Shown: positions 29,279 through 37,065 of the stretch, in pieces
How positions within the stretch are numbered: the stretch's first letter is position 1
Layout: each line of letters begins with the position of its first letter
Source of the DNA: Streptomyces sp. NBC_00691
GTDB lineage: Bacteria; Actinomycetota; Actinomycetes; Streptomycetales; Streptomycetaceae
Length of the DNA: 64,000 nt
NCBI RefSeq assembly: GCF_036226665.1
Contig: NZ_CP109007.1
Span: 4,504,501-4,568,500 of the forward strand
Reading direction: 5' to 3'
Made by a program: the position numbers and the translations under genes
Notes under the pieces: model-generated
Databases searched by the model: none
What the model saw: only the letters and a program-made list of their open reading frames with translations
Told to the model about the DNA's origin: nothing

Positions 29279-29317
29279 GAAAACCCTTTGCGGGGCCGGG
29301 CCGGCGACCGTCAGGCT
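29279..29317 (+). promoter_or_regulatory. WblC (WhiB7)-like promoter, apparently leaderless
   Basis: GAAAACCC (29279-29286) abuts a -35-like TTGCGG (29288-29293); after 18 bases comes CAGGCT (29312-29317), and the ATG of the next gene follows 8 bases later. The AT-rich element next to a weak -35 is the known signature of WhiB7/WblC-activated promoters. The same block at the same distance from an ATG recurs at 56546-56584. The assignment is inferred from pattern. Confidence 0.55.
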
Positions 29318-29325
29318 TCTCCGCC

Positions 29326-29661
29326 ATGACCAGTCATCCCTCCCGTCCCGCCACCGGGGCCCGTCCGGCCCGTCCGGTCGCGGACCTGTTCTCCGCCGAC
29401 GGGCGCCTCAAGGCGATCCCGCGCAGGCCGGCCCGCCGCGAGGCCCTCCTCGCGCACCTCACCGAGAGCCTCTTCGCTCCCGGCCGGGACTACCGCGAGT
29501 CCGAGGTCAACCAGGCCCTGCTCACCGTGCACGAGGACTTCTCCGCGCTGCGCCGGTATCTCGTGACCGGCGGCTTCCTCGCCCGGACCAAGGACGGCTC
29601 GGCGTACCGCCGACAGCAGCAGCCCGGCTCCCCCGGAGGCGCGATCCCCGCCGTCGCGTGA
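29326..29661 (+). CDS. DUF2087-domain protein
   Basis: A 111-residue protein whose middle (residues 20-95) matches DUF2087: LFSADGRLKAIPRRPARRE, then LTESLFAPGRDYRESEVNQ, HEDFSALRRYLVTGGFLAR and the basic YRR end. The domain occurs alone or attached to winged-helix regulators and is thought to bind nucleic acid. The ATG lies 8 bases after a -10-like element, so the message is probably leaderless. Its GTGA overlap with the LysE gene implies a two-gene unit. Confidence 0.8.
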   Translation: MTSHPSRPATGARPARPVADLFSADGRLKAIPRRPARREALLAHLTESLFAPGRDYRESEVNQALLTVHEDFSALRRYLVTGGFLARTKDGSAYRRQQQPGSPGGAIPAVA

Positions 29662-30287
29662 CCGCCGCGGTGGTGGCCGGCCTGCTCGCCGGCTACGGCA
29701 TCGCGATCCCGGTCGGCGCGGTCGGGGCGTATCTGGTGGCCGTGACGGCCCGTACCGGCTGGCGTACGGGCGCGGGCGCCGCGCTCGGCGTCGCCACGGC
29801 GGACGGCGTCTACGCCGTGATCGCGGTGGCGGGCGGTTCGGCGCTCGTCCCGCTCCTGGCACCCGTGACGACCCCGCTGCGGTGGGCCTCGGCCGTGGTG
29901 CTCGTGGTGCTCGCGCTCCGGGCGGTGTCCGTGGCCCTCTCCGCGTACCGGAAGGGCGGGCTCGCCTCCCGCGACGACGGGACGGTCCTCGGCCCGGCCC
30001 GTGCGTACCTCACCTTCCTGGGGATCACGGTCCTCAACCCGATGACGGTGATCTACTTCGTCGCGCTCGTCCTCGCGACGGGTCCCTCGGCGCCCGCGAC
30101 GCTTCCCGACCGGGCGGCGTTCGTCCTCGCGGCCCTGGTCGCCTCGGCGAGCTGGCAGCTGCTCCTCGCCCTGGGCGGGACGCTGCTGGGCCGGACCCTG
30201 ACGGGGGCCCGCGGCCGGCTGACGACGGTGCTCGCGTCGAGCACGCTGATCGTCGTCCTGGCGGTGCGGCTCGTGGTGGACTCCTGA
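29658..30287 (+). CDS. LysE/ArgO-type amino acid exporter family protein
   Basis: A 209-residue membrane protein with about six hydrophobic segments. The first, LLAGYGIAIPVGAVGAYL, carries the family's early PxGP-like turn, and FLGITVLNPMTVIYFVAL holds the NP motif of LysE proteins. The family exports amino acids or similar small molecules. It is coupled to the DUF2087 gene and, if the upstream promoter is WblC-dependent, would be induced by translation inhibitors and act as an antibiotic-stress exporter; this is inference. Confidence 0.85.
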   Translation: MTAAVVAGLLAGYGIAIPVGAVGAYLVAVTARTGWRTGAGAALGVATADGVYAVIAVAGGSALVPLLAPVTTPLRWASAVVLVVLALRAVSVALSAYRKGGLASRDDGTVLGPARAYLTFLGITVLNPMTVIYFVALVLATGPSAPATLPDRAAFVLAALVASASWQLLLALGGTLLGRTLTGARGRLTTVLASSTLIVVLAVRLVVDS

Positions 30288-30368
30288 GGGCGCCCGCGCC
30301 CGGGCCCCGGACCACCCGGGCGATCGCGTGGAGACGGCCTGGCCGGTGACGGACCCGGGCGCCGAGGC

Positions 30369-30418
30369 GCAACCGTAGAGTTGCGAGTGTGAGAGCCATG
30401 TGCAACCCTGGGGTTGCA
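30369..30418. promoter_or_regulatory. Two GCAAC palindromes: operator for the ArsR gene
   Basis: GCAAC-N6-GTTGC (30369-30384) and TGCAACCCTGGGGTTGCA (30401-30418, 8-base perfect arms) lie 30-90 bases before the SRPBCC/ArsR gene pair. A TAGAGT hexamer inside the first could be the -10. Repeated inverted repeats in front of a two-gene operon that encodes its own ArsR protein suggest autoregulation. Confidence 0.6.
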
Positions 30419-30461
30419 GTCACTTCCGTGTGGCGCACCCTACGCGAAGAAGGAGTCCCCC

Positions 30462-30911
30462 ATGAGTGAGGACCGGATCGAGCGCGAAACCCTGATCGAC
30501 GCACCCCTGGAGCGCGTCTGGACCCTTGTGGCCCAGCCCGGGTTCTGGGTGGCCGACGAGGCGGCCGTGGCCGGGACCGTGGCCAGGGAGGGCGAGTCGA
30601 TGCTCGCCAGGAACTCCGCCCACGGCGACTTCCCCGTACGCGTCGAGAAGGTCGAACCGCCGACCTACGTCGCCTACCGCTGGGCCAGCGCCTTCTCCGG
30701 GCAGGAGCTGACCGACGACAACACCACCCTCGTCGAGTTCACCCTCACCGAGGAGGGCGACGGCACGCGCCTGCGCGTCGTCGAGAGCGGCTTCGCGGCG
30801 CTGCCGGGGTCGGAGGAGCTGCGGGCCAAGGCCGTCCGGGACAACACGGGCGGCTGGCCCGAGGTGATCGCCGCGTTCAAGAAGCGCGCGGAACAGGCCC
30901 CGTCGTCGTGA
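30462..30911 (+). CDS. SRPBCC (AHSA1-like) domain protein
   Basis: The 149-residue protein has the START/Bet v1-like opening ERETLIDAPLERVWTLV and the later YVAYRW and TLVEFTLTEEGDGTRLRVVESGF strands typical of AHSA1-type SRPBCC proteins, which have a deep hydrophobic ligand pocket. In actinobacteria such genes are very often paired with an ArsR regulator, as here, where the stop and the next ATG overlap by one base. The ligand is unknown. AAGAAGGAG provides a good ribosome site. Confidence 0.85.
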   Translation: MSEDRIERETLIDAPLERVWTLVAQPGFWVADEAAVAGTVAREGESMLARNSAHGDFPVRVEKVEPPTYVAYRWASAFSGQELTDDNTTLVEFTLTEEGDGTRLRVVESGFAALPGSEELRAKAVRDNTGGWPEVIAAFKKRAEQAPSS

Positions 30912-31279
30912 TGCCGGAGCCCTCGGACGGAGAGGGGGCCGAGCCGGCCTCGGCCGCCGGCTCCCCCTCCGCCACCGACAGTGTGATCGGCGCCCTCGCC
31001 GACCCCACCCGGCGCCGGCTGCTCGACCTGCTCGCCCAGGAGGGGGAGGCCACCGCGACCGCGCTCGCCGCCCGCCTCCCCGTCTCGCGCCAGGCGATCG
31101 TCAAGCACCTCGCGGTGCTCGAGGCCGCCGGCCTCGTCTCCGCCGCCCGCGTCGGCCGGGAGGTCCGCTACGCGGTCCGCCCGGCCGCGCTCGACGCGAC
31201 GGCCCGCTGGATGGCGGCCCTGGCCGCCGACTGGGACCGGCGCCTCGCGGACGTCAAGCGCCTCGCGGAGGACGGCTGA
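30911..31279 (+). CDS. ArsR-family winged-helix repressor
   Basis: The 122-residue protein has DSVIGALADPTRRRLLDLLAQ and LPVSRQAIVKHLAVLEAAGLV (recognition helix), then the wing ARVGREVRYAV. The N-terminal 20 residues are acidic and disordered. No metal-binding Cys box is visible, so this is a non-metal subfamily member of the kind paired with SRPBCC proteins. It is translationally coupled to that gene and probably binds the palindromes at 30369-30418. A GTG one codon earlier is a possible alternative start. Confidence 0.85.
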   Translation: MPEPSDGEGAEPASAAGSPSATDSVIGALADPTRRRLLDLLAQEGEATATALAARLPVSRQAIVKHLAVLEAAGLVSAARVGREVRYAVRPAALDATARWMAALAADWDRRLADVKRLAEDG

Positions 31280-31417
31280 GGCTCCGGCACCCGGGCCTCC
31301 GGCGCCCGGGTGTCCGGCGGTCGGCCCGAACCGGCCCCGTGTCCGGAACCGGCTTACCCTTCCCGGGGATCAGCGGCGAAGCTCCTCCGCTGGCCGTCCG
31401 GATTTCGGGGGGGAAAC

Positions 31418-32848
31418 ATGACAGGGCGGGTACTCGGCGCCGGTCTGCGGCAGCGGCATCTGGCCATGATCGCGCTGGGCGGTGCCATCGGCGCCGGACT
31501 CTTCGTCGGTTCGGGGTTCGGGATCGCCGCCGCCGGTCCCGGCATCCTCGTCTCGTACGTGTGCGCCGGCGTCCTGACCGTCCTGGTGATGCGCATGCTC
31601 GGCGAGATGTCGGCGGCCCACCCGGTCACCGGCTCGTTCGCCGAGCACGCGCGCCGGGCGTTCGGGCCGTGGGCCGGGCTGCTGACGGGGTGGATGTACT
31701 GGGCGCTGCTCGTCGTGAGCGTCGCCGCCGAAGCCGTCGGGGCCGCGCACATCGTCGGCGGCTGGGTGCCGGCCGTGCCCGGCTGGGTGTGGGTGGCCGT
31801 CTTCATGAGCCTGTTCACCGCGAGCAACCTGGCGGGCGTACGGAACTTCGGCGAGCTGGAGTTCTGGTTCGCCGGCCTCAAGATCGTCGCGATCGCCGGC
31901 TTCCTCGTGCTCGGAGCCGTCGTCCTCGCCGGTCTGCTGCCCGGCCACCCGTCCCCCGGTACCGCCCATCTCCTCGGCGACGGCGGGTTCCTGCCGCACG
32001 GCTGGCACGGTGTCGCCGTCGGCATGGTGGCGGCCGTCTTCGCGTTCGGCGGCCTGGAGACGGTGACCATCGCCGCGGCCGAGTGCGACGACCCGGTCCG
32101 GGCCGTCCGCAACGGCGTACGGGCCGTCATGTGGCGGGTCGCGGTCTGCTACCTCGGCTCGATGGCCGTCATCGTCACCCTCGTGCCGTGGAACGCCCCG
32201 GGCGTCGCGGAGGGCCCGTACGCCGCCGTGGTCGCGAGCACCGGTGTCCCCGGCGCCGCCGACCTGATGAAGGCGGTCGTCCTCGTCGCGCTCCTGTCCG
32301 CGATGAACGCCAACGTCTACGGCTCCTCGCGCATGCTGTTCGCCCTGGTCGGGCGCGGCGACGCGCCCCGCGCCCTCGGCCGGGTGAGTACCGGCGCCGG
32401 GGTCCCGGACACGGCCGTCCTCGCCTCCGCCGCGTTCGGTTTCGTCTCGGTCGTCCTCAGCCTGCTCTGGCCGCGCACGGTCTTCCCGTTCCTGCTCAAC
32501 TCCATCGGCGCCGCGATCCTGCTCGTCTGGGCGCTGATCGCCGCCTCCCACCTGCGCCTGCACGGCCCCTCCGTGCGCGCGGCGCTCGCGCTCGCGGGGA
32601 TCGGCGGGGTGCTGCTCTTCATGCTGGGCGACCCGGCGAGCCGCATCCAGCTCCTCACGACCGGCGGGTGGGCGGCGGCGCTGCTGCTGTGGGCCTGGTC
32701 GAGGAGGGGCGGGCGGGCGCGGACGCCCGGGAGTGCCGTGGCCGTCGCCGGTGAGATCGCCGGTGAGGTCGGTGGCGGCGTCGGGGAGAGCGCCGGCGTC
32801 AGGGACGGACGGCGTACCGAGCCAGGAAGAGATCCACTCCCGAGCTGA
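31418..32848 (+). CDS. APC-superfamily amino acid permease (GABA/aromatic permease-like)
   Basis: The 476-residue protein begins LGAGLRQRHLAMIALGGAIGAGLFVGSG, the helix-1 motif of AAT-family proton symporters, followed by about twelve hydrophobic segments with ANLAGVRNFGELEFWFAGLK and AFGGLETVTIAAAE as further family marks. It would import an amino acid. The hydrophilic tail (about residue 430 on) is Gly/Ala/Glu-rich and overlaps the convergent TetR gene by 50 bases. The ATG follows GGGGGGAAAC. No regulator is directly linked. Confidence 0.88.
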   Translation: MTGRVLGAGLRQRHLAMIALGGAIGAGLFVGSGFGIAAAGPGILVSYVCAGVLTVLVMRMLGEMSAAHPVTGSFAEHARRAFGPWAGLLTGWMYWALLVVSVAAEAVGAAHIVGGWVPAVPGWVWVAVFMSLFTASNLAGVRNFGELEFWFAGLKIVAIAGFLVLGAVVLAGLLPGHPSPGTAHLLGDGGFLPHGWHGVAVGMVAAVFAFGGLETVTIAAAECDDPVRAVRNGVRAVMWRVAVCYLGSMAVIVTLVPWNAPGVAEGPYAAVVASTGVPGAADLMKAVVLVALLSAMNANVYGSSRMLFALVGRGDAPRALGRVSTGAGVPDTAVLASAAFGFVSVVLSLLWPRTVFPFLLNSIGAAILLVWALIAASHLRLHGPSVRAALALAGIGGVLLFMLGDPASRIQLLTTGGWAAALLLWAWSRRGGRARTPGSAVAVAGEIAGEVGGGVGESAGVRDGRRTEPGRDPLPS

Positions 32849-33482
32849 TCACCCGCGTCAGCTCCGCCTCGTCGATCTCGGCGTCGGGCGAGAAGGTCCG
32901 GACGAGCTGTGGCACGCCGACGGTGGCCGCCACCAACTGCTGTACGGCGAGCGCCGGGTCGGGCACGTCGAGGGCGCCGCGGGTGTCGAGCTCGGTGAAG
33001 GCCTCGACGAGCGGGCCGTTGTTCATGTCGTAGCTGACCCGGTACCAGAGCTGGCCGAGCTGCGGGAAGCGGTCTATCTCGCCGATCACCAGTCGGCGCA
33101 GCGACATGATGTCGGGGCGCAGCAGGATGCGGGCCCAGTCGGTGGTGAGCCGGACGAGGGCGGTGCGCAGGTCGGGGGCGTCGGCGAGGGTGGAGTTCGA
33201 CGGCTCCAGATCCGCGTACGTCTTCGGCAGCACGCCGCCGATGACGGCGAGGAACAGCCGCTCCTTGCTGCCGAAGTGCTTGTAGATCGTCGCCTTGGAG
33301 ACGCCCGAGCCACGGGTGATCGCGTCCATCGAGGCCGCGGAGTAGCCCTCGGCGAGGAACTCGGCGAGGGCGGCGTCGATGATCGCCTGCCGCTTGCGCG
33401 AGGCGGCGTCGGCGGGGTCCGGGATGATCGGGATGCCGTACTCGTCGGTCGCGTCGTCCTGGATGTCGGCTCCGGCGCCCAT
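32799..33482 (-). CDS. TetR-family repressor
   Basis: The 227-residue protein has the TetR HTH at about 30-75: RQAIIDAALAEFLAEGYSAASMDAI and GVSKATIYKHFGSKERLF. The C-terminal ligand domain is all-helical, of the AcrR-C type (SLRRLVIGEIDRFPQLGQ). It is downstream of the MFS gene on the same strand but has its own promoter at 33515-33545 with an operator-like repeat in the spacer. The similar sequences in the divergent promoter at 34755-34804 make the MFS and FMN reductase its likely targets. Confidence 0.9.
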   Translation of the reverse strand: MGAGADIQDDATDEYGIPIIPDPADAASRKRQAIIDAALAEFLAEGYSAASMDAITRGSGVSKATIYKHFGSKERLFLAVIGGVLPKTYADLEPSNSTLADAPDLRTALVRLTTDWARILLRPDIMSLRRLVIGEIDRFPQLGQLWYRVSYDMNNGPLVEAFTELDTRGALDVPDPALAVQQLVAATVGVPQLVRTFSPDAEIDEAELTRVISSGVDLFLARYAVRP

Positions 33483-33512
33483 GGGTGTTCCTTAGGTGTG
33501 GTGGCGGGACCG

Positions 33513-34724
33513 TCAGTATATGAACTGAACGGTTTGGTCTGTAAAGCGTGCCGCCAGGGCGGGCCCGGCAGCGACGCCGATCAGGAACGCCAGGTTGAAC
33601 AGGCCGATGGCGAGGCCGTGCCGGGCGGCCGGCAGCCCGTCGGTCGCGGCCCCCGTGAGCAGCCCCTGACCTCCGGCCGTGACGAGCGCGCTCGTCCCCG
33701 AGGCGACCAGGACGAGCGCAGGCCAGGGCGCCGCCAGTGCCAGGACGGTCGCACCGAGCGACCCGAGGGCGAGGACGGCGCGGACGCGGCGCGCCCCGAT
33801 CGCCGGGGCCGCGCGGACCAGCGGCCAGGACAGCAGGGCTCCGGCGAGCGCGGCCAGCGAGGCGACGGCCCCGGTCTCCACGGAACTCCAGCCGGTGAGC
33901 GCGGCGACGCGCCGCGGAGCCGCGTACAGCAGGGCGAAGTTGACGGTGGCGACGGCGAGCATGAGTCCGGCGGCGACGCGGAAGCCCGGGGCGCGGAGGA
34001 TGTCGAGGGGGAGGGCGGACCGGCGTCCCTCCGCGCCCGTGCGGGACGGGAGGCCGTCGCGGCCCGCCAGTCTCCGCGCCGGCACGACGACGAGCAGGCT
34101 CAGCAGCGGAAGGACCAGGGCCCCGCGCCAGCCGGTCACCTCCGCCAGGGCCGCCCCGGCGAACAGGCCCACCGTGCCGCCCGCCGCGCTGCCGATCGCG
34201 ACCACACCGGCGGTGCGGCCCGACCGGTCGCGGCCCGCGATCTGGAAGGCGGCGACGTTGAGTCCCGCCGCGCCGGTCGCCTCCAGGACGCGCCCGGCGA
34301 CCGCCAGGGGCAGGCTCGGGGCGAGGAGGACGAGGGCCGCGCCGAGGGCCACGAGGGCGGCGCCCGCCCCGACGATCCCAGCCGGGCCGCGCCGAGGCCC
34401 GGCGACGGCGGAGAGCAGCGGGGTCCCGGCCGCCATGCCGAGTCCGAAGGCCGTCATCAGCCAGGCGGCCGACGCGGGGGAGACGGCCAGCTCGCGGGCG
34501 GCCTCCGGGAGGGCGAGGCTCGGCCCCGACACCCCCATCGCGGCGGGCGCGGCGAGCGCGGCGAGCAGGAGGCCGCTCGGCGGCCGGGTCCGGGTCCGGG
34601 GCCGGACCCGAAGCCGAATCCAAGCCCAAGTCCGTTCTGGGGAAAGGGCCTTGGGGCGGATCCTGGCCGGGCCGGCGGCCGTCCGGCCGCGCCCGGAGTC
34701 CTGGTCGGTACTGGTGGTGGCCAT
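33513..34724 (-). CDS. MFS transporter (12-TM, drug/metabolite efflux)
   Basis: A 403-residue hydrophobic protein. After a Pro/Arg-rich cytoplasmic leader (residues 1-50) it has about twelve helices, with GLGMAAGTPLLSAVAGPRRGP as the motif-A loop, GRVLEATGAAGLNVAAFQ and GLAIGLFNLAFLIGVAAGPALA. The leader is unusually long and basic, so an internal start near 34590 is possible. It is divergent from an FMN reductase gene, with TetR operators between, and is followed on the same strand by tetR. Substrate unknown; a quinone-like or aromatic toxin would fit the neighbour. Confidence 0.82.
   Translation of the reverse strand: MATTSTDQDSGRGRTAAGPARIRPKALSPERTWAWIRLRVRPRTRTRPPSGLLLAALAAPAAMGVSGPSLALPEAARELAVSPASAAWLMTAFGLGMAAGTPLLSAVAGPRRGPAGIVGAGAALVALGAALVLLAPSLPLAVAGRVLEATGAAGLNVAAFQIAGRDRSGRTAGVVAIGSAAGGTVGLFAGAALAEVTGWRGALVLPLLSLLVVVPARRLAGRDGLPSRTGAEGRRSALPLDILRAPGFRVAAGLMLAVATVNFALLYAAPRRVAALTGWSSVETGAVASLAALAGALLSWPLVRAAPAIGARRVRAVLALGSLGATVLALAAPWPALVLVASGTSALVTAGGQGLLTGAATDGLPAARHGLAIGLFNLAFLIGVAAGPALAARFTDQTVQFIY
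33515..33545 (-). promoter_or_regulatory. tetR promoter with operator-like spacer, inside the MFS 3' end
   Basis: On the minus strand TTTACA (33545-33540), a 19-base spacer and TATACT (33520-33515) precede the tetR ATG by about 35 bases. The spacer contains CTGAAC-GGTTTGGT (plus-strand reading), related to the CTGAACCGATCGGTTT operator at 34784-34799. It overlaps the last codons of the MFS gene. Confidence 0.5.
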
Positions 34725-34754
34725 GGAGGGAATGAACTACACCACTCAGTTCAG

Positions 34755-34804
34755 TGTCAAGACTGAACTGTTCTGTTGACAGACTGAACCGATCGGTTTA
34801 GCTT
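34755..34804. promoter_or_regulatory. Divergent promoters with TetR operators in the spacers
   Basis: Rightward: TTGACA (34776-34781), 17 bases, TAGCTT (34799-34804), with the perfect palindrome AACCGATCGGTT (34787-34798) filling the spacer. Leftward: TTGACA on the minus strand (34760-34755) with CTGAACTGAG next to it. Repeated CTGAAC half-sites occur through the segment. This is a classic layout for repression by the adjacent TetR protein. Confidence 0.75.
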
Positions 34805-34892
34805 TCTGTTCGTCGGGCCACGGCAGCGGCCGGGCCCGACGGGATCCACGATCCGCAGGCCGACTCATTCACTGATCCGCAGGGGGCATTCC

Positions 34893-35462
34893 ATGACCGA
34901 GTCCACGATCCTCGCCATCTCCGGCTCGCTCCGCGCCGACTCGCACAACACGCAACTGCTGCGTGCGGCACAGAAGTTCAACCCCGGCGGTCTGGAGATC
35001 GGGATCTACGAGGGCCTGCGGGACATCCCGGCGTACGACTTCGACCTCGACACCCCCGACCGTCGGCCCGCCGCCGTCGACGAGCTCCGCCGCCGCGTCA
35101 CGGAGGCGGACGGCGTGCTCATCGCCACGCCGGAGTTCAACTACTCGATCCCCGGCGTCCTCAAGAACGCGATCGACTGGCTCAGCACCGACTGGACCCG
35201 TACCGAGGGCGTGCCCCTGCGGCACAAGCCCACCGCGATCCTCGGTGCCGGACCGGGAGCCTTCGGCACGGTCCGCGCACAGCTGGCGCTGCGTCAGATC
35301 TTCGTCTGCGTCGACGCCGACGTCGTCGTGAAGCCCGAGGTGCACGTCTTCCAGTCGAACGACCGCTTCGACGCCGACGGCAACCTCGTCGACGAGGCGA
35401 CGATCGGCCTCGTGCAGGGCCTGCTGACCGCGCTCAAGGACAAGATCGACGCGAAGGGCTGA
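34893..35462 (+). CDS. NADPH-dependent FMN reductase/quinone reductase-like flavoprotein
   Basis: The 189-residue flavodoxin-fold protein opens ILAISGSLRADSHNTQLLRAA (phosphate loop GSLRxxSxN) and has the diagnostic TPEFNYSIPGVLKNAIDWLS segment and GAGPGAFGTVRAQLALRQI, as in ChrR/ArsH/azobenzene reductase-like enzymes. It reduces quinones, azo compounds or free flavin with NAD(P)H. The gene faces the MFS gene across a TetR-controlled promoter, suggesting an inducible detoxification pair. It could also serve the flavin- or electron-requiring oxygenases of the region. Confidence 0.88.
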   Translation: MTESTILAISGSLRADSHNTQLLRAAQKFNPGGLEIGIYEGLRDIPAYDFDLDTPDRRPAAVDELRRRVTEADGVLIATPEFNYSIPGVLKNAIDWLSTDWTRTEGVPLRHKPTAILGAGPGAFGTVRAQLALRQIFVCVDADVVVKPEVHVFQSNDRFDADGNLVDEATIGLVQGLLTALKDKIDAKG

Positions 35463-35778
35463 GCGCGCCGGACGTCGTGGCCCGCGCCGACGGCGCCAGC
35501 GCCACGGTTCCGGCGGCCGCGACCGCCAGCAGCGCGCCCGCCGCGAGCACACCCCCGCGCGAGCGCCAGGAGAGCACCGACCAGCACGACCGGGCCGAGA
35601 GCAGGGATCCGAGACTCGCCCAGGAACCCACGGAGCCGGCCGACATCGCGGAACCGACGGAGCCGACGGACAGGAACGACCCGACCGAGCCGATCGAGAG
35701 CGTCGATCCGACCGAGGCGACGGACAGGAACGAGTCCCTCGACCAGAGCGACAGGGACGAACCGCGGCGAGAGGTCAT
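35434..35778 (-). CDS. Small Ser/Gly nine-residue-repeat membrane protein
   Basis: The 114-residue frame has about five tandem nine-residue units of the form (S/T/F)LS(I/V)GSVGS between residues 17 and 62, then a basic turn and one transmembrane stretch (GGVLAAGALLAVAAAGTVALA). A regular Ser-Gly-Ser period resembles a short beta-solenoid or pentapeptide-like coil facing the membrane; similar small repeat proteins occur across Streptomyces, function unknown. The gene overlaps the 3' end of the FMN reductase gene by 29 bases. The opposite strand is also open here, but only this reading gives a periodic, signal-bearing protein. Confidence 0.6.
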   Translation of the reverse strand: MTSRRGSSLSLWSRDSFLSVASVGSTLSIGSVGSFLSVGSVGSAMSAGSVGSWASLGSLLSARSCWSVLSWRSRGGVLAAGALLAVAAAGTVALAPSARATTSGALSPSRRSCP

Positions 35779-35939
35779 ATCTCGATCCTAGGGTCGTTCC
35801 GGGCGGTGCGCGCGGGTGGTGCCGGTGCGCGTACGCCGCCCTCCGGGCGACGGCGGAGGGCCGACGACGGGCCCTAACCCGCGCAGGCCGGCAGGAACTC
35901 CCGTCCCTCCGGGGTCCCGAGGCGCACCACCGGTCCGGG

Positions 35940-36944
35940 TCAGTCCAGCTGCGCCATGCGCTGCCGGTTGCCCTCGTCCGTGTCCTGCTGGCTGTTCGAC
36001 ACCTGCAGGATCGCGTCGGGCAGCGCGCCGCTCAGGTGGCCGCCGATGGCGGTGGTGGCCGTGCTGAGCCGGTCGAGGACCAGATCGACGCTCTGGGCCA
36101 GGTCGATGGCGAAGGAGCCGCTGCTCTTGACGGAGCCGTGATCGCCGACCGCCGCGTTCAGCTCGGCGGTGGTCTCGCCCCGGACCTTGAGGCCGATCTC
36201 GCGGATCCTGCCGGCCGCGAGCTCGTGCTCCTCGTGGTCCACGCGCAGCACGCCGCCGATCGCCCGGCCGGGCGGCATGCCACCCGCCGCCCCGCCGCCG
36301 ACGCTTCCGCCGAACCCCTTCTCGGCCCCGCTCCCGGCCCCGCCGAAGACCTCGCTCCAGCGGGCCCCGGTGGAGCCGCCGCGGCCCCCGGCCCCGCCCG
36401 CGAGATCGTCGGGGACGTTCTCCAGGGCGATCACGGCCGGGTCTGCGAGCACGGACCGGAGGGACGTCAGGAGGTTCTCGACGACCGATCCGTACCGGGC
36501 GTTCGCCCTCTGCGCCAGTATCGCGTTCCTCGCGGCGGCCGCCGCCGGGGCGCCCGGGGCCGCTGCCGCCGCCGTCAGTGCGGCCGTGTCGTCCGCGGCC
36601 ATCCGGGCGGCCGCCGCCACGACGGACGCCTTGAGTTCGGCGATCACGGTCGTCAGCGGGCTCACCGCCGCTGCCAGCGCGCGGGCCGCTCCGGCGACGG
36701 GGGTGAGGTCCTGCGCCCTGACCCGGTCCCAGTGCTCCCGCAGCGCGTTCATCGCCTCGCCCTCCCCGGAGGAGAGCAGGCGCTGCATGTGCTGGTTGGC
36801 GCCCCATGTGTCGTCGTCGACGGAGTCGGCGAAGGTGCTCAGGCCGGCCGTGAGCAGCGTGTAGCCGTCCTCGTCGACCTCGGGCCAGGCCAGGTCGTAC
36901 TTCTGGACGGCGGCCCGCTCGATGCTGTCGAGTTCTACCGGCAT
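35940..36944 (-). CDS. Helical WXG-like protein, possible type VII secretion substrate
   Basis: A 334-residue protein, predicted largely helical, starting PVELDSIERAAVQKYD. Residues 40-190 are long amphipathic helices with DDTWGANQHMQRLL and Ala-rich heptads; a Gly-rich linker (about 200-245, GGAGGRGGS and GGSVGGGAAGG) leads to a second helical part ending NRQRMAQLD. The layout, helical hairpin plus Gly-rich linker and no Sec signal, recalls ESX/WXG or PPE-like exported proteins, but no firm family match can be made by eye. The gene is alone, with no EccC or partner WXG gene visible. Confidence 0.5.
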   Translation of the reverse strand: MPVELDSIERAAVQKYDLAWPEVDEDGYTLLTAGLSTFADSVDDDTWGANQHMQRLLSSGEGEAMNALREHWDRVRAQDLTPVAGAARALAAAVSPLTTVIAELKASVVAAAARMAADDTAALTAAAAAPGAPAAAAARNAILAQRANARYGSVVENLLTSLRSVLADPAVIALENVPDDLAGGAGGRGGSTGARWSEVFGGAGSGAEKGFGGSVGGGAAGGMPPGRAIGGVLRVDHEEHELAAGRIREIGLKVRGETTAELNAAVGDHGSVKSSGSFAIDLAQSVDLVLDRLSTATTAIGGHLSGALPDAILQVSNSQQDTDEGNRQRMAQLD

Positions 36945-37065
36945 GTCCTCAACTCCCCCTCGCCACGCGCGTGTTGGCCACGCGCCCCCACGTGTGGCGC
37001 TCACGGTCTCACGCGCCTCCGGAGCCCACAAGGCCGGACGGGAGCTGCTCGGAGCCGTCCGGGAC

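Noticed and set aside
35477..35791. Plus-strand frame encoding an acidic Pro/Thr/Asp repeat
   Set aside because: It is the complement of the Ser-Gly repeat gene; the minus-strand reading has a start, regular repeats and a membrane helix, the plus reading has neither start signal nor domain.
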